Shown here: positions 29,925 to 39,178 of the stretch, piece by piece
Numbering within the stretch: the stretch's first letter is position 1
How the letters are laid out: the number at the start of each line of letters is the position of its first letter
Assembly: GCF_001465795.2 (NCBI RefSeq)
Contig: NZ_CP013659.2
Span: 2,436,501-2,500,500 of the forward strand
Length of the DNA: 64,000 nt
From: Planococcus rifietoensis
GTDB lineage: Bacteria > Bacillota > Bacilli > Bacillales_A > Planococcaceae
Direction: 5' to 3'
The notes under the pieces: model-generated
What the model saw: the letters and a program-made list of their open reading frames with translations, nothing else
Told to the model about the DNA's origin: nothing
Database searches by the model: none
Position numbers and translations under genes: made by a program

Positions 29925-30894
29925 TGAAGGTCTCCGGATAAATCACTTCTGCCAAAGTCATCAAGCCTTCCGTCAAACGCGGGCCTGGACGCGTGACAGT
30001 ATCGGGGTTCAATTCATAAATGGCATCTTCTTGCACGGCCGTCACATCTGCATAACCGCTGCGCTCTTTGATCAATTCAGCAGCATTTTCGATATAACCG
30101 CCTTCTGTCGTGATGATGATTTCAGGGTTTGCCGCAACGACTGCTTCCGGATCCATGCTAATCCAGCCTTCTTGATCACCCGCGACATTTTCAGCTTGGA
30201 TCATCGTCAGCATTTCGTGGATGAACGTACCTGTCCCAGCTGTATAAAGTTCCGGTTCGCTGCCAATCTCCACGAAGACCGATTTGGATTCGTCGACACC
30301 AGCCGCCAGTTCTTCAACTTCTGCGACTTGCGCTTCCATTTCTTCAATTAACCCGTCCGCTGCTTCCACCGCACCTGACACTTGGCCGATGACAGAAATC
30401 GTTTCATAGACTTCATCAAATGTTTCTGCGTTTTCTACCACAAAGACATTCAATCCAGCATCACGCAACTGTTGATACCCTTCAGTTCCCATGCCGAGCC
30501 CTGATTCATGGGCTAAAACGACATCTGGCTGCAGGCTGATGATTTTCTCTACATTGAATTCCTGGCCGCCGATTTTTTCTAGATCCGCTACTTCTTCGGG
30601 ATAATTGTCAAAATCCGAAACGCCGACCATTTTTTCGCCCAACCCGAGTTCATAAGCGATCTCTGTATTGGAAGGAATCATCGAAACGAATGATTCTGGT
30701 TCTTCTTCGATGACCACTTCATCGCCCATTGCATCCACTAATGTGACCGGAAATTCCGCTTCCGCTACTTCCGACGGCGGTTCAGCCGGTGTTTCTACAT
30801 CTTGATCTTCGACAGGTGCCGCCCCATCGCCGCATCCAGCTAGTACAATGGCGGCCATTCCTGCAGCCGTCCCGAATTTATATATGTTTTTCAT
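29917..30894 (-). CDS. btuF: Corrinoid ABC transporter substrate-binding lipoprotein (BtuF)
   Basis: A 325-aa exported lipoprotein. The signal peptide ends in the lipobox VLAGC (Cys 21), followed by an acidic linker rich in Glu/Pro. The rest is a class III binding protein: SMIPSNTEIAYELGLGEKMVGVSDF, QPDVVLAHES, IIITTEGGY. The ATG has GGGAGG eight bases upstream. First gene of the operon; the leader between the riboswitch and this start is about 550 bases and carries an R3 repeat array. Confidence 0.94.
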   Translation of the reverse strand: MKNIYKFGTAAGMAAIVLAGCGDGAAPVEDQDVETPAEPPSEVAEAEFPVTLVDAMGDEVVIEEEPESFVSMIPSNTEIAYELGLGEKMVGVSDFDNYPEEVADLEKIGGQEFNVEKIISLQPDVVLAHESGLGMGTEGYQQLRDAGLNVFVVENAETFDEVYETISVIGQVSGAVEAADGLIEEMEAQVAEVEELAAGVDESKSVFVEIGSEPELYTAGTGTFIHEMLTMIQAENVAGDQEGWISMDPEAVVAANPEIIITTEGGYIENAAELIKERSGYADVTAVQEDAIYELNPDTVTRPGPRLTEGLMTLAEVIYPETFSE

Positions 30895-30924
30895 CTTTAT
30901 TCCTCCCAGTGTTTTCGTATTTCC

Positions 30925-31340
30925 CCTACCAAGCGCTCGCTCGGGTCATAAGCCATTCCGGCTGTGCAGCAAAGAGCGCCGCTTCGCCAGATCGTCTTAT
31001 GCCTGTCGGGGGCCCACAGGATGTGGGTCAGCTAAGCGTTGCGACAGGATGTCGCGCATTTAGCTTAGCTTCCGCTTTTGGGCACTTCCGCTTTTCTTCT
31101 TGTCCAGTTGCAGCGGCCTGCCTCTCGGGTCGTAAGCTGACTGTCCTGTGCGGCAAAAAGCGCCGCTTCGGGCATCCGTCTTACGCCTGTCGAGGCATAA
31201 CGGCCGCTTCCACTTTTCTTCTTGTCTAGTTCCAGCGCCCAGATTCTCGGGGTCATAAGCCATTCCGGCTGTGCGGCAAAGAGCGCCGCTTCGCCGGACT
31301 GTCTTATGCCCGTCGAATCTGCACGGGCGCTTGCACTTTT
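30925..31340 (+). repeat. R3 family repeat array, three copies, in the btuF leader
   Basis: Three diverged R3 units at about 30936-31020, 31080-31205 and 31206-31340. Hallmarks are GCTTTTCTTCTTGTCTAGTT, TCATAAG or TCGTAAG, GCGGCAAAGAGCGCCGC and CTTATG or CTTACG. The arm pairs CATAAG/CTTATG and CGTAAG/CTTACG switch together between copies (31131-31136 with 31179-31184). Short open frames across it are repeat artefacts. The array lies inside the untranslated leader between the riboswitch terminator and btuF. Confidence 0.88.
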
Positions 31341-31342
31341 CT

Positions 31343-31380
31343 AATAAAAAAAGTCCCCTGCAGTGAAACTGCGGGGGACT
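31343..31380 (-). terminator. Riboswitch-controlled terminator of the B12 operon
   Basis: Minus strand: AGTCCCCCGCAG-TTTCA-CTGCAGGGGACT followed by TTTTTTTATTAG. A strong, nearly perfect stem about 65 bases downstream of the cobalamin aptamer; it is the expected expression platform. Confidence 0.92.
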
Positions 31381-31445
31381 AACAGGACGGTTCGCAAAAA
31401 CAAGCGCGTCCGGCCTGTCCTCGCAAGCTTTCGGTTCGGTGTTCA

Positions 31446-31604
31446 TGAAGGCAGGTCTCCTGGCTTGTGGTCATCGCTTGCTGCGCCTTCCCGGGATCTC
31501 CCAGTGGCCTTGCAGTTCGCTCTCACATACAGTGGCGGGACCGCGCCGGAATTGCACCGGCTTCCCTTTTAACTCATGTTCTTAGACATAAGCACCTTCA
31601 TGAT
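31446..31604 (-). ncRNA. Cobalamin riboswitch
   Basis: Read on the minus strand: GAAGCCGGTGCAATTCCGG, CGCGGTCCCGCCACTGT, a variable arm, GCCACTGGGAGATCCCGG, and the B12-box part AGCGATGACCACAAGCCAGG ending GAGACCTGCC. These are the conserved core elements of AdoCbl-binding riboswitches. It precedes the btuFC-btuD/cbiZ operon, so B12 should lower expression of uptake and assembly genes through the terminator at 31.34 kb. Confidence 0.96.
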
Positions 31605-31630
31605 TGCTATTCAGTTGATTTGATGACTCC

Positions 31631-31636
31631 ATTATA
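31631..31636 (-). promoter_or_regulatory. -10 element of the cobalamin operon promoter
   Basis: TATAAT on the minus strand about 28 bases before the aptamer. The -35 region would overlap the 3' end of argS and is weak (near GAAGAC at 17-bp spacing). Confidence 0.5.
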
Positions 31637-31658
31637 CACCGAAAGCTCTAGTTGTCTT

Positions 31659-33320
31659 CTACATTTTTTCAGGCGCTTGGACGCCAACTGTCTTCAAAGC
31701 GTTTGCGAGTGTTGTCTTAACCCCTTCGATCAAGGCAAGACGCGCACGCGTCAATTCTTCATTGCTGGCATCCAATACTTTATTGGCGTTATAGAAACTA
31801 TGGAAGTTTGATGCCAACTCGTGAATATACGTCGTGACGCGATGAGGCGCACGAAGTTTTGCAGCGTCCGCGATGACTTGCGGGAAATCGCCGATTTTCT
31901 TCAATACTTCGATTTCCTTTTCGTCCGTCAACAGATCCAAGTGCTCAGTGGAAGCGGTGAAGTTCTGCTCCGCTGCCTGGCGCAATATCGAGCAGATGCG
32001 CGCATGTGCGTACTGGGAATAATAAACTGGGTTTTCGTTGGACTGGGAAACGGCCAAATCCAAGTCGAAATCCATATGGGAATCGCCGGAGCGCATCGCA
32101 AAGAAATAACGGACTGCATCAAGACCGACCAAGTCGACCAGTTCGCGCATCGTCACGGCTTTACCGGTACGTTTACTCATTTTCATTTTCTCGCCATCTT
32201 TATACAATTGCACCATTTGGATAATGCTTACTTCGAGCGTATCGCGGTCGTAGCCAAGCGCTTCGATTGCCGCTTTCATACGTGGGATGTAGCCATGGTG
32301 GTCAGCTCCCCAAATATTGATGAGCTTGTCGAAGCCGCGCTGGATTTTGTCTTCGTGGTAAGCGATATCCGGCGTCAAATAGGTGTAGGTGCCATCGTTT
32401 TTGATAAGCACACGGTCTTTGTCATCACCGAATGTTGTCGAGCGGAACCAAGTGGCGCCGTCTTCTTCGTAAATATGGCCATTGTCGCGCAGTTTTTTCA
32501 ATGCGGCGTCGATCTTGCCGTTTTCGTAAAGGGAAGTTTCCGAATACCACACATCGAAATCGACGCGGAAATCCGCCAAGTCTTTCTGCAATTTCGCAAG
32601 CTCCACTTTCAAGCCGTGTTCACGGAATGCTTTATAGCGTTCTTGTTCAGTCATATGAAGGAATTTATCGCCGTGCTCTTCAACGAGTGCCGCAGCGATA
32701 TCGATAATGTCCTGTCCACGGTAGCCGTCTTCAGGCATGCTTTCACCTTTGCCAAGCGCTTCGAAATAACGTCCTTCGATGGATAGCGCCAAATTATTGA
32801 TCTGGTTTCCAGCATCGTTGATGTAATATTCACGGGACACGTCATAGCCGGCAAGGTCCAGAATATTGCACATGGAATCGCCGACAGAAGAGCCGCGTGC
32901 GTGTCCCAAGTGAAGATCGCCTGTCGGGTTCGCAGAGACGAACTCGACTTGTACGCGCTGGCTGTTGCCAGCGTTCGAGCGGCCATATTCCACGCCTTGC
33001 TCGAGTACAGTTTTAATGACATCGTTCAAATAATCTTTTTTGATGACGATGTTGATGAAGCCAGGGCCTGCGATTTCGACTTTTTCGATATTCGCTGACT
33101 GTGTATCCAAATTTTCCACAATGGCTTCTGCGATTGCGCGCGGCGGCTTTTTCGCAAGACGCGTCAATTGCATGGCCACGTTGGTTGCGTAATCACCGTT
33201 CGCTTTATCTCTCGGCGATTCCAATTGGACCTGAACCGGTTCTTCCGTAAGCCCCGCTTTTTGGACCGCTTCGGCGATCGCCTGTTTAATGTTTTGCTGT
33301 ACTTGTTCTACTGCGTTCAT
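31659..33320 (-). CDS. argS: Arginyl-tRNA synthetase
   Basis: Charges tRNA-Arg. The 553-aa class I synthetase has the N-terminal Add1 domain (about 1-90), the HIGH-type motif [19 protein letters not shown], a KMSKR-type [13 protein letters not shown] and a DALR anticodon-binding domain ([13 protein letters not shown], ending VGVQAPEKM). Start ATG 33320 overlaps the stop of the ywiB-like gene, indicating one transcript from the promoter at 33.77 kb. Confidence 0.97.
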   Translation of the reverse strand: MNAVEQVQQNIKQAIAEAVQKAGLTEEPVQVQLESPRDKANGDYATNVAMQLTRLAKKPPRAIAEAIVENLDTQSANIEKVEIAGPGFINIVIKKDYLNDVIKTVLEQGVEYGRSNAGNSQRVQVEFVSANPTGDLHLGHARGSSVGDSMCNILDLAGYDVSREYYINDAGNQINNLALSIEGRYFEALGKGESMPEDGYRGQDIIDIAAALVEEHGDKFLHMTEQERYKAFREHGLKVELAKLQKDLADFRVDFDVWYSETSLYENGKIDAALKKLRDNGHIYEEDGATWFRSTTFGDDKDRVLIKNDGTYTYLTPDIAYHEDKIQRGFDKLINIWGADHHGYIPRMKAAIEALGYDRDTLEVSIIQMVQLYKDGEKMKMSKRTGKAVTMRELVDLVGLDAVRYFFAMRSGDSHMDFDLDLAVSQSNENPVYYSQYAHARICSILRQAAEQNFTASTEHLDLLTDEKEIEVLKKIGDFPQVIADAAKLRAPHRVTTYIHELASNFHSFYNANKVLDASNEELTRARLALIEGVKTTLANALKTVGVQAPEKM

Positions 33321-33727
33321 TTGGTTCCCTCCGTAAACTGTATTTCCATTTCGTATTCGCCGGCAAAATCGTTTCCAAGCGCTAAATCATAGCGCACTTT
33401 GAAACGGCTTTCCGTCATGATGAGTTCATGTGCTTTGGTCGTGAGCATGAACGATTCTTCGCCGTGGCGCAAATTGCCGGTCTGTTCCTTATCCAATAGA
33501 AACGGCAGGCGCATCTGCAAACCTCCGCTGCGCATCACGACGGCATCTGTTTCACCGAGTTTGACCGTTGTCCGGATATCGAGATCATCTTGCCGCTCAT
33601 CGTATTGCAGATAGCGGCGTCCGTTTTTCTCGGTCAGAACGCCTTCTGAACGCAGTTCCATCACTTGATCTTCAGCACCCGGCTGGCGGATGATCGTCGT
33701 CAATTTGATTTTCACCGATTTCTTCAT
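33317..33727 (-). CDS. DUF1934 family protein (YwiB-like)
   Basis: A 136-aa protein of the calycin-like DUF1934 family, located directly upstream of argS as B. subtilis ywiB is. ATG 33727 follows AAAGGCGGATGCAC. The sequence alternates short beta strands ([36 protein letters not shown]), consistent with a small barrel. Function unknown. It overlaps argS by four bases. Confidence 0.88.
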   Translation of the reverse strand: MKKSVKIKLTTIIRQPGAEDQVMELRSEGVLTEKNGRRYLQYDERQDDLDIRTTVKLGETDAVVMRSGGLQMRLPFLLDKEQTGNLRHGEESFMLTTKAHELIMTESRFKVRYDLALGNDFAGEYEMEIQFTEGTK

Positions 33728-33762
33728 GTGCATCCGCCTTTCCGATAAATAATAACCTTTTC

Positions 33763-33792
33763 ATTATAGCCCGATTGACGCCGTTTTTTCAA
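33763..33792 (-). promoter_or_regulatory. Promoter of the ywiB-argS operon
   Basis: Minus strand TTGAAA (33787-33792), 18-bp spacer, TATAAT (33763-33768), 36 bases before the ywiB-type start. A clear housekeeping sigma-A type promoter. Confidence 0.8.
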
Positions 33793-33868
33793 TCTAATCC
33801 GAGCCAGCTCCTTCGATGCTTCTATAAATGACAAAGGGCTCTCCATTGCCGTAATTTAGTTTTAGGCA

Positions 33869-33906
33869 AAAACAAAACCGGCCTCTTAAACCACAGGCCG
33901 GCTTTG
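33869..33906 (-). terminator. Terminator of the speE-speB operon
   Basis: Minus strand GCCGGCCT-GTGGTTTAAG-AGGCCGG followed by TTTTGTTTTTGCC. It lies 160 bases past the speB stop, so the R3 repeat at 33.93-34.06 kb is inside the 3' untranslated region of the transcript. Confidence 0.85.
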
Positions 33907-33926
33907 CTTTCATTTTTGAAACTCGA

Positions 33927-34058
33927 TGGGCGCTTCCGCTTTTCTTATTGTCTAGCTGCAGCGCCTAGCTCCTCGGGTCGTAAGCCGACTGCCCTGTGCG
34001 GCAAAGAGCGCCGCTTCGGTCATTCGTCTTACGCCTGTCGGAGCTGAACAGGCGCTTT
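33927..34058 (+). repeat. R3 family repeat, single copy
   Basis: One R3 unit: GGGCGCTTCCGCTTTTCTTA at the left, CGTAAG (33979-33984) pairing with CTTACG (34028-34033), inner stem GCGGC/GCCGC, and the terminal direct repeat GGCGCTTTCGCTTTCCTT at the right. Same orientation as all other R3 copies here, opposite to the flanking genes. Confidence 0.88.
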
Positions 34059-34066
34059 CGCTTTCC

Positions 34067-34939
34067 TTATTTAACCCACCCTAGGATCATTTCGCGGATG
34101 AGTTTACTTGCGGTGTTCGCTGTTTGATCGGAATGATCGTAAACTGGCGCGAGTTCGACGAGGTCAAAGCCGACGACATTGACGCCTGATGCTGCGATGG
34201 CATGGATGGAGGCAAGCAGTTCGCGCGACGTGATGCCGCCAGCGTCGACCGTTCCCGTTCCAGGAGCGTGCGCTGGGTCGAGCACGTCCATGTCGATCGT
34301 GATATAGACCGGACGGCCGTCGAGTGTCGGCAGTACTTGTTTCAACGGCTCGAGCACTTCGAATTTATACAAATGCATGCCTTGCTCTTTCGCCCATTCG
34401 AATTCTTCTTTCATTCCTGAACGGATGCCGAACGAGTAGACGTTTTTCGGGCCGATGTGATCGGCAATTTTGCGGATCGGCGTTGAATGTGAGTATTCTT
34501 CGCCTTCGTAGTTTTCACGGAGATCGGTATGCGCATCGAAATGGATGATGGCAAGGTCGTCGTATTGGCTCGCGACCGCTTTCATCACCGGCAGTGACAC
34601 CAAATGCTCGCCGCCCATGCCCATTGGGATTTTCCCGTCAGCCAATAGCGTGTGTACATAGGTCTCGATTTCGAGAAGGGATTTTTCCGGATTGCCGAAT
34701 GGCAACGGGATATCTCCGGCATCGAAGAATTTCACATCTTCAAGCTCGCGGTCCAGGTACGGGCTGTATTCTTCCAGCCCGATCGACACTTCGCGGATTT
34801 TATTCGGGCCAAAACGCGATCCCGGGCGGTAGCTGACGGTCCAGTCCATCGGCATGCCGTAAAGGACTGCTTTCGACTCTTCGTAATTCGGATGGCTTTT
34901 GATGAATACTTTTCCTGAATAAGTTTCGTCAAAACGCAT
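34067..34939 (-). CDS. speB: Agmatinase
   Basis: Hydrolyses agmatine to putrescine and urea in polyamine synthesis. The ureohydrolase metal-site motifs are GMGGEH, HFDAHTDLRENYEGE and TIDMDVLDPAHAPGTG. ATG 34939 (MRFDETYSG) matches the B. subtilis SpeB N terminus and has GGGTGA upstream; a GTG nine bases earlier overlaps the speE stop. 290 aa. It follows speE closely, so putrescine formation and its aminopropylation are co-expressed. Confidence 0.96.
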   Translation of the reverse strand: MRFDETYSGKVFIKSHPNYEESKAVLYGMPMDWTVSYRPGSRFGPNKIREVSIGLEEYSPYLDRELEDVKFFDAGDIPLPFGNPEKSLLEIETYVHTLLADGKIPMGMGGEHLVSLPVMKAVASQYDDLAIIHFDAHTDLRENYEGEEYSHSTPIRKIADHIGPKNVYSFGIRSGMKEEFEWAKEQGMHLYKFEVLEPLKQVLPTLDGRPVYITIDMDVLDPAHAPGTGTVDAGGITSRELLASIHAIAASGVNVVGFDLVELAPVYDHSDQTANTASKLIREMILGWVK

Positions 34940-34940
34940 C

Positions 34941-35774
34941 TTATTCACCCGTCAAATCTTTCACGAATTTCGGCAAAACGAATGCCGCGTTGTGCAATTC
35001 CGGCGTGTAATATTTTGTTTCAATATCGTGGAAACGCTCAGCTGGAACTTCCAACGGGTTGTATTTTTTCGAACCGATCGTGAACGACCACAGACCGCTC
35101 GGATATGTCGGGATGTTCGCGAGGTATAGTTTCGTGATCGGGAAAATCTCTCTGACATCGCTTTGCACTTGTTTGATCAAGTCTGGCGTGAACCATGGGT
35201 TATCCGATTGTGCCACGAAGATGCCGTCTTCTTTCAAGGCCTTCGAGATGCCAGCATAGAAACCTTTTGAGAATAAGTTCACTGCCGGCCCGACCGGTTC
35301 AGTAGAATCGACCATGATGACGTCGAATTCGTTTTCCGATTCCGCGATGTGCATGAAGCCGTCGCCGACGATCACTTCAACGCGCGCATCTTCCAAACCG
35401 GATGCAATCGATGGCAAGAATTTTTTCGAGTACTCGATGACTTTGCCGTCGATATCGACAAGTGTCGCTTTCTTGACAGAAGGGTGTTTCAGGATTTCAC
35501 GGATAACGCCTCCGTCTCCTCCGCCGACAACCAATACGTTCTCCGGGTTCGGGTGCGTGAACAACGGGACGTGCGCCACCATTTCGTGGTAGACGAACTC
35601 GTCTTTTTCAGAAGTCATGACCATGCCGTCCAAGAACAGCATATTGCCCCATTCGGCTGTTTCAGCCATTTCTAAATATTGGAAATCCGTTTGTTCTGTA
35701 TGAAGCGTTTTATTGATTTTCATTGTGATGCCGAAGTTTTCGGTTTGTTTTTCGGTATACCAGAATCCTGCCAT
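34941..35774 (-). CDS. speE: Spermidine synthase
   Basis: Transfers an aminopropyl group from decarboxylated S-adenosylmethionine to putrescine. The 277-aa protein starts with a beta-hairpin domain ([15 protein letters not shown]), then the Rossmann methyltransferase-like core. Visible motifs are [38 protein letters not shown], and the Asp of [14 protein letters not shown] at the active site. Paired with speB as in B. subtilis. Confidence 0.96.
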   Translation of the reverse strand: MAGFWYTEKQTENFGITMKINKTLHTEQTDFQYLEMAETAEWGNMLFLDGMVMTSEKDEFVYHEMVAHVPLFTHPNPENVLVVGGGDGGVIREILKHPSVKKATLVDIDGKVIEYSKKFLPSIASGLEDARVEVIVGDGFMHIAESENEFDVIMVDSTEPVGPAVNLFSKGFYAGISKALKEDGIFVAQSDNPWFTPDLIKQVQSDVREIFPITKLYLANIPTYPSGLWSFTIGSKKYNPLEVPAERFHDIETKYYTPELHNAAFVLPKFVKDLTGE

Positions 35775-35955
35775 GTATAATCAAACTCCTTTATTTATCA
35801 GATTGAAATCACTTTACAAAGTATAAGTGTTTTCCGCAAAAGTGCAATACTCTTTTCCGCCACTTTTCTTTACCCGATTTGGCGTGGACTATGCATGGCG
35901 AATGCGGACGAGACCCCTCGGTAAGACTTAACAGGGATTCTGTTTTCATGCATGC
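35775..35955. other. Intergenic stretch upstream of speE
   Basis: Should contain the speE promoter; no confident pair was recognised. Plus-strand reading frames here are not gene-like. Confidence 0.35.
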
Positions 35956-36005
35956 AAAAAGGCTTTCTGCAAAGGGAATCGATTCCCTGCACAGAAAACC
36001 TTTTT
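35956..36005 (-). terminator. Long hairpin terminator after ywhD
   Basis: AAAAAGG-TTTCTG-GGGAATCGATTCCC-CAGAAA-CCTTTTT arms form a 20-bp imperfect stem with the palindrome GGGAATCGATTCCC at the tip. The minus-strand 3' side ends in CCTTTTTGC. It lies about 200 bases past the ywhD stop. The bases between (36006-36202) hold nothing else recognised. Confidence 0.8.
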
Positions 36006-36202
36006 GGCCTGATGGGCGCGGAGAAAGTGACATGAGGCATTGGGCTTGGGTTTGTCGCAATGGCTCATAGCACTTGCCCGCTATCAGGTGTCCTAGCTTT
36101 CTAGTTGAAAAGCTGTACTCTCAGTTTACTTTTTTTTCGGCTCAACTTCAACTGCCGGAAGAACTGAATTTCATCTTTCACATTTCGTTCAATAATCCAG
36201 CC

Positions 36203-36718
36203 TTATTGTGACAAATCATTGTGCAATTGTTCTAAGCTGCGCTCCCACATTTCAGGGTTGTGGGTCTTCAAATACTCGGCGAGCACTTTTTTCGATGGCG
36301 CGTCCATATGGTCGACGATGATTTTCCGCTTCATCGACTTATCCATCAAATTGACGTGGTCCGCCAAGATTTTGTAGCCACGCCGCTTCTCGCGGTTGAC
36401 GACCATTTCACATGCCGTGACGCCGGCATAATAAGGGCCTGCTGGATTGAAATCGATCGTGATCCATACGAGCCAATAATCTTTTCCGCCTGCGGAATCT
36501 TCGCGGTTGGTCGTAAATTTGATGCCGCGTTCCGTCTGGCTTCTCGCGTGCATCGCGCCGATATCAAGCACCGCGTCTTGTTCTTCGACGTCGATGATGA
36601 GCGGCGAAACGTTCTCAAGCGATAAGGAACCGATGCCGTAGCCTTTATGCCCGTCTGTCGGATCGTCTTTTATAATGGTGAATCCCAATTTCTTTTTAGG
36701 CTTTTCTTCATTTGCCAT
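36203..36718 (-). CDS. ywhD: YwhD family protein
   Basis: A 171-aa protein of the YwhD family, function unknown. ATG 36718 (MANEEKPKKKLGF) has GGAGGAATTGTACAA upstream; a longer frame runs antisense through the neighbouring tautomerase gene and is discounted. Features include IGAMHARSQTERGIKFT and a conserved WITIDFNPAGPYYAG. It is divergent from the tautomerase gene, as in B. subtilis where ywhD lies near ywhB. Confidence 0.9.
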   Translation of the reverse strand: MANEEKPKKKLGFTIIKDDPTDGHKGYGIGSLSLENVSPLIIDVEEQDAVLDIGAMHARSQTERGIKFTTNREDSAGGKDYWLVWITIDFNPAGPYYAGVTACEMVVNREKRRGYKILADHVNLMDKSMKRKIIVDHMDAPSKKVLAEYLKTHNPEMWERSLEQLHNDLSQ

Positions 36719-36782
36719 TTGTACAATTCCTCCATTCTGATATGATAATGCTAACATCCAATGAAAAGGAGCTGCATCCATT

Positions 36783-36968
36783 ATGCCATACGTAACTGTA
36801 AAAATGCTCGAAGGCCGCACAGACGAACAAAAACGCGCACTCGTCGAAAAGGTCACTGCCGCTGTATCTGAAACAATCGATGCCCCGCCAGAGAAGGTTT
36901 TTGTGTTCCTCGAAGATTTGAAGAAAAGCGAATATGCGGTCAACGGCAAGCTGTTGAACGACGAGTAG
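36783..36968 (+). CDS. ywhB: 4-oxalocrotonate tautomerase family protein (YwhB)
   Basis: A 61-aa member of the tautomerase superfamily. Cleavage of the initiator Met exposes the catalytic Pro (MPYVTVKMLEGR). The conserved Arg near residue 12 and the pattern TDEQKRALVEKVTAAVSE are typical, and this size is full-length for the family. AAAGGAGCTGCATCCATT precedes the ATG. The physiological substrate of YwhB-type enzymes is not known. Followed by a strong terminator. Confidence 0.93.
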   Translation: MPYVTVKMLEGRTDEQKRALVEKVTAAVSETIDAPPEKVFVFLEDLKKSEYAVNGKLLNDE

Positions 36969-36970
36969 AC

Positions 36971-37000
36971 AAAAACTCCCCGAGGGGAGTTTTTTTTTTA
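36971..37000 (+). terminator. Terminator of ywhB
   Basis: ACTCCCC-GA-GGGGAGT followed by nine to ten T residues, two bases past the stop codon. Confidence 0.92.
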
Positions 37001-37033
37001 TGCGAAAATGAATGGGCTCATCTCACTGCACCT

Positions 37034-37230
37034 TCCGCTGTTCGACTGCGCTTCAGGGACTGCTTGAGGCTCGCAGGAAGCGAGTCATGCAGCTGATGCG
37101 ACAAGACGTCGCGTTTTCAGCTGCCCGGGAATGGGGCGGGTGTTGAGCCAAGGCGGAAGAGCACCGCCTTTGTCTCGCCAGCCCGCGCGGTCCCCCAGGC
37201 GTCGGCCTCCCTTTCGCTCCGTCTCTAGTT
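37034..37230 (-). repeat. R2 family dispersed repeat, copy b
   Basis: On the minus strand it begins CTAGAGACGGAGCGAAAGGG and contains GCCGACGCCTGGGGGACCGC, GGCTCAACACCCGCCCC and GCGACGTCTTGTCGCATCAG. It is collinear with the plus-strand copy at 59.0 kb, differing mainly in the inner segments. Non-coding. Confidence 0.82.
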
Positions 37231-37318
37231 TGAGGGATGAATAGAAATTTCATCACCATCTCAGCTACTTATGCTGAATACAAAAACAGTATAATCGACT
37301 ATAGTATTGCGTGCGGTT

Positions 37319-37825
37319 TTACGAAAGTTTCAATTGTTCGAGTTCGTCTAGAAAGCGGTAAGCTTCTTCGATTTCAGCTTCGGTGAAGTTGAGTTTGCCT
37401 TTGACGCTATGTAGTTTGGCAATTTGTTCGCTGCGCTCCAGATGGCCGAAGTATAAAAGCGTCGAGGCTAGTTCCAGGAAACGCGCGCTTTTGGCATTGA
37501 GCAAAGCGGCCGCCTCGGGATTTTTCGGAATTGAAGCGCCGACGGCATTGCGGAATTCCATGCCTTCGTCCGTTACAGCGTATTTATATTGCACATAGGA
37601 ACCTTTGTCTTCAAGCGCTTCCGATAAAAAGCCCATATCGCATAATTCTTCGATCCGCGCCGTCAATTCTTCTGAGTACGGCCCATAAATGTGGAACTCG
37701 TATTTCTCCTTGAACGGGACATTGAGCTTTTTCATGATATAGATCATTTTCTGCAGTTTCTTTCGGCCGGTTACTCCTTCGGCCGTCGCGATAAAATCGA
37801 CGATTCTTGCATGTTCTTGGAGCAA
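37319..37825 (-). CDS. ywgA: YwgA family protein
   Basis: A 168-aa protein at the position of B. subtilis ywgA, adjacent to the HD hydrolase gene. It appears helical with a winged-helix look (VTGRKKLQKMIYIMKKLNVPF, IYGPYSEELTARIEELCDMGFL), and may bind nucleic acid or protein, but no function is assigned. Its start follows the HD gene's stop immediately, so the two are co-transcribed. Confidence 0.88.
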   Translation of the reverse strand: MLQEHARIVDFIATAEGVTGRKKLQKMIYIMKKLNVPFKEKYEFHIYGPYSEELTARIEELCDMGFLSEALEDKGSYVQYKYAVTDEGMEFRNAVGASIPKNPEAAALLNAKSARFLELASTLLYFGHLERSEQIAKLHSVKGKLNFTEAEIEEAYRFLDELEQLKLS

Positions 37826-39136
37826 CTAAATCCCTCCTTCTCTGAGCATCTCCAGGATTTGCTGCTTGATGGCTTTTTTCTTGCCGTCGATGAGCAGTTC
37901 CGCTGGAAAATACAATTTATAATCGGTTCGGCGTTTACCGGAAATGGCATCGACAATCTGCGACAGCCTTGAGAGTTCCTTAATATCGCCGTTTGGCATC
38001 AATAATTGGATCGGCAGGCGTTCTTCCTCTTCCCCCGGCCGGTAGAAATCATAAGGCAAATCGGAAGTCGAATCATCGATCAAATAATACTCAGGATCGA
38101 TGCCCGCTTTCTTGAACAAAGCCGAAAGCTCACCGAGTTTTTTATAATCCGTCCCGGGATCGAAATCGACATATTGGAACAAACGGCGATTGACGAAACG
38201 GTCGCACAGGTCGGCGAGGATCGGGTCGCGCTCGTTTATCCACAACTGGAAATAAGTCATCAAGACACCTTCATCCAGTGCCAAATAATCGGCAAGCGAG
38301 AAGCTGCGGTCGAAAAAGGCGAGAAAATGGGTCGGCGGCTGCTGGAATTCGTAGCCGCTTTCGCTCAATTCTTTGGCTCGCTGCAAAATCTTCCGCAAAA
38401 TGACTTCTGCGCTCCTTGCGACGGGGTGGAAATACACTTGCCAGTACATTTGGTAGCGGCTCATGATATAGTCCTCAACCGCGTGCATGCCGCTCGACTT
38501 GATGACGACTTGATCATCAAGCGGCCGCATGACGCGCAAGATGCGCTCCATATCGAAATGGCCGTAGGAAACGCCTGTGTAATAGGCATCGCGCTGCAAA
38601 TAATCCATCCGGTCGGCATCGATCTGGCTAGAAATAAGCGAGACCACTTGTTTATTGGAATAGGTTTTGGCGATGACTTCCGCTACATGTCCAGGAAAAT
38701 CAGGCGAGACTTTTTTCAAGATGCCGTTCACTTCCGTATCCCCTGTCAAAATCGCACGCGTGAATTCCTCGTGGTCGACATTGAATACTTTCTCAAATGA
38801 ATGTGAAAACGGGCCGTGCCCAAGGTCGTGAAGGAGCGCTGCGCACAATACGGTCAAACGCTCGCTTTCATCCCATTCAGGGCGGCCGTGGAACACATCA
38901 TCCGAGATGCGCCGGACGATTTCATAGACGCCAAGCGAATGGTTGAAGCGGCTGTGCTCCGCGCCGTGGAAGACGAGGTAGGATGTCCCGAGTTGTTTGA
39001 TGCGGCGCAGGCGCTGGAACTCTTTCGAATTGACGAGGTCCCAAATCACTTGGTCGCGTACGTGGATATACCGGTGAACCGGATCTTTGAACACTTTTTC
39101 TTCAGCTAGTTTCTGTGTCGCGTAGCTCACGGGCAC
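37826..39136 (-). CDS. HD domain phosphohydrolase (YwfO-like)
   Basis: A 436-aa dNTPase-like HD protein. The metal-binding His/Asp residues appear as GAEHSRFNHSLGVYEIVRRI and LLHDLGHGPFSHSFEKVF (about residues 50-125), with the final Asp in SSQIDADRMDYLQRDAYY. Family members hydrolyse nucleoside triphosphates (deoxynucleotide preference in studied cases). Gene order ywfO-ywgA is conserved. Confidence 0.92.
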   Translation of the reverse strand: MPVSYATQKLAEEKVFKDPVHRYIHVRDQVIWDLVNSKEFQRLRRIKQLGTSYLVFHGAEHSRFNHSLGVYEIVRRISDDVFHGRPEWDESERLTVLCAALLHDLGHGPFSHSFEKVFNVDHEEFTRAILTGDTEVNGILKKVSPDFPGHVAEVIAKTYSNKQVVSLISSQIDADRMDYLQRDAYYTGVSYGHFDMERILRVMRPLDDQVVIKSSGMHAVEDYIMSRYQMYWQVYFHPVARSAEVILRKILQRAKELSESGYEFQQPPTHFLAFFDRSFSLADYLALDEGVLMTYFQLWINERDPILADLCDRFVNRRLFQYVDFDPGTDYKKLGELSALFKKAGIDPEYYLIDDSTSDLPYDFYRPGEEEERLPIQLLMPNGDIKELSRLSQIVDAISGKRRTDYKLYFPAELLIDGKKKAIKQQILEMLREGGI

Positions 39137-39178
39137 TCCTCCTCGAATCGTACTGGTTATTTTACACGAAACGAACGC

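Noticed and set aside
31060..31446. 128-aa minus-strand frame in the btuF leader
   Set aside because: It runs through R3 repeats and the riboswitch terminator.
31821..32786. 321-aa plus-strand frame opposite argS
   Set aside because: Shadow of the argS coding strand with no ribosome-binding site; the same applies to long frames opposite murA2 (2823-3617) and the HD gene (38006-38800).
37053..37259. 68-aa frame in the 37-kb intergenic region
   Set aside because: It lies inside repeat R2 copy b and is not kept in the other copies.
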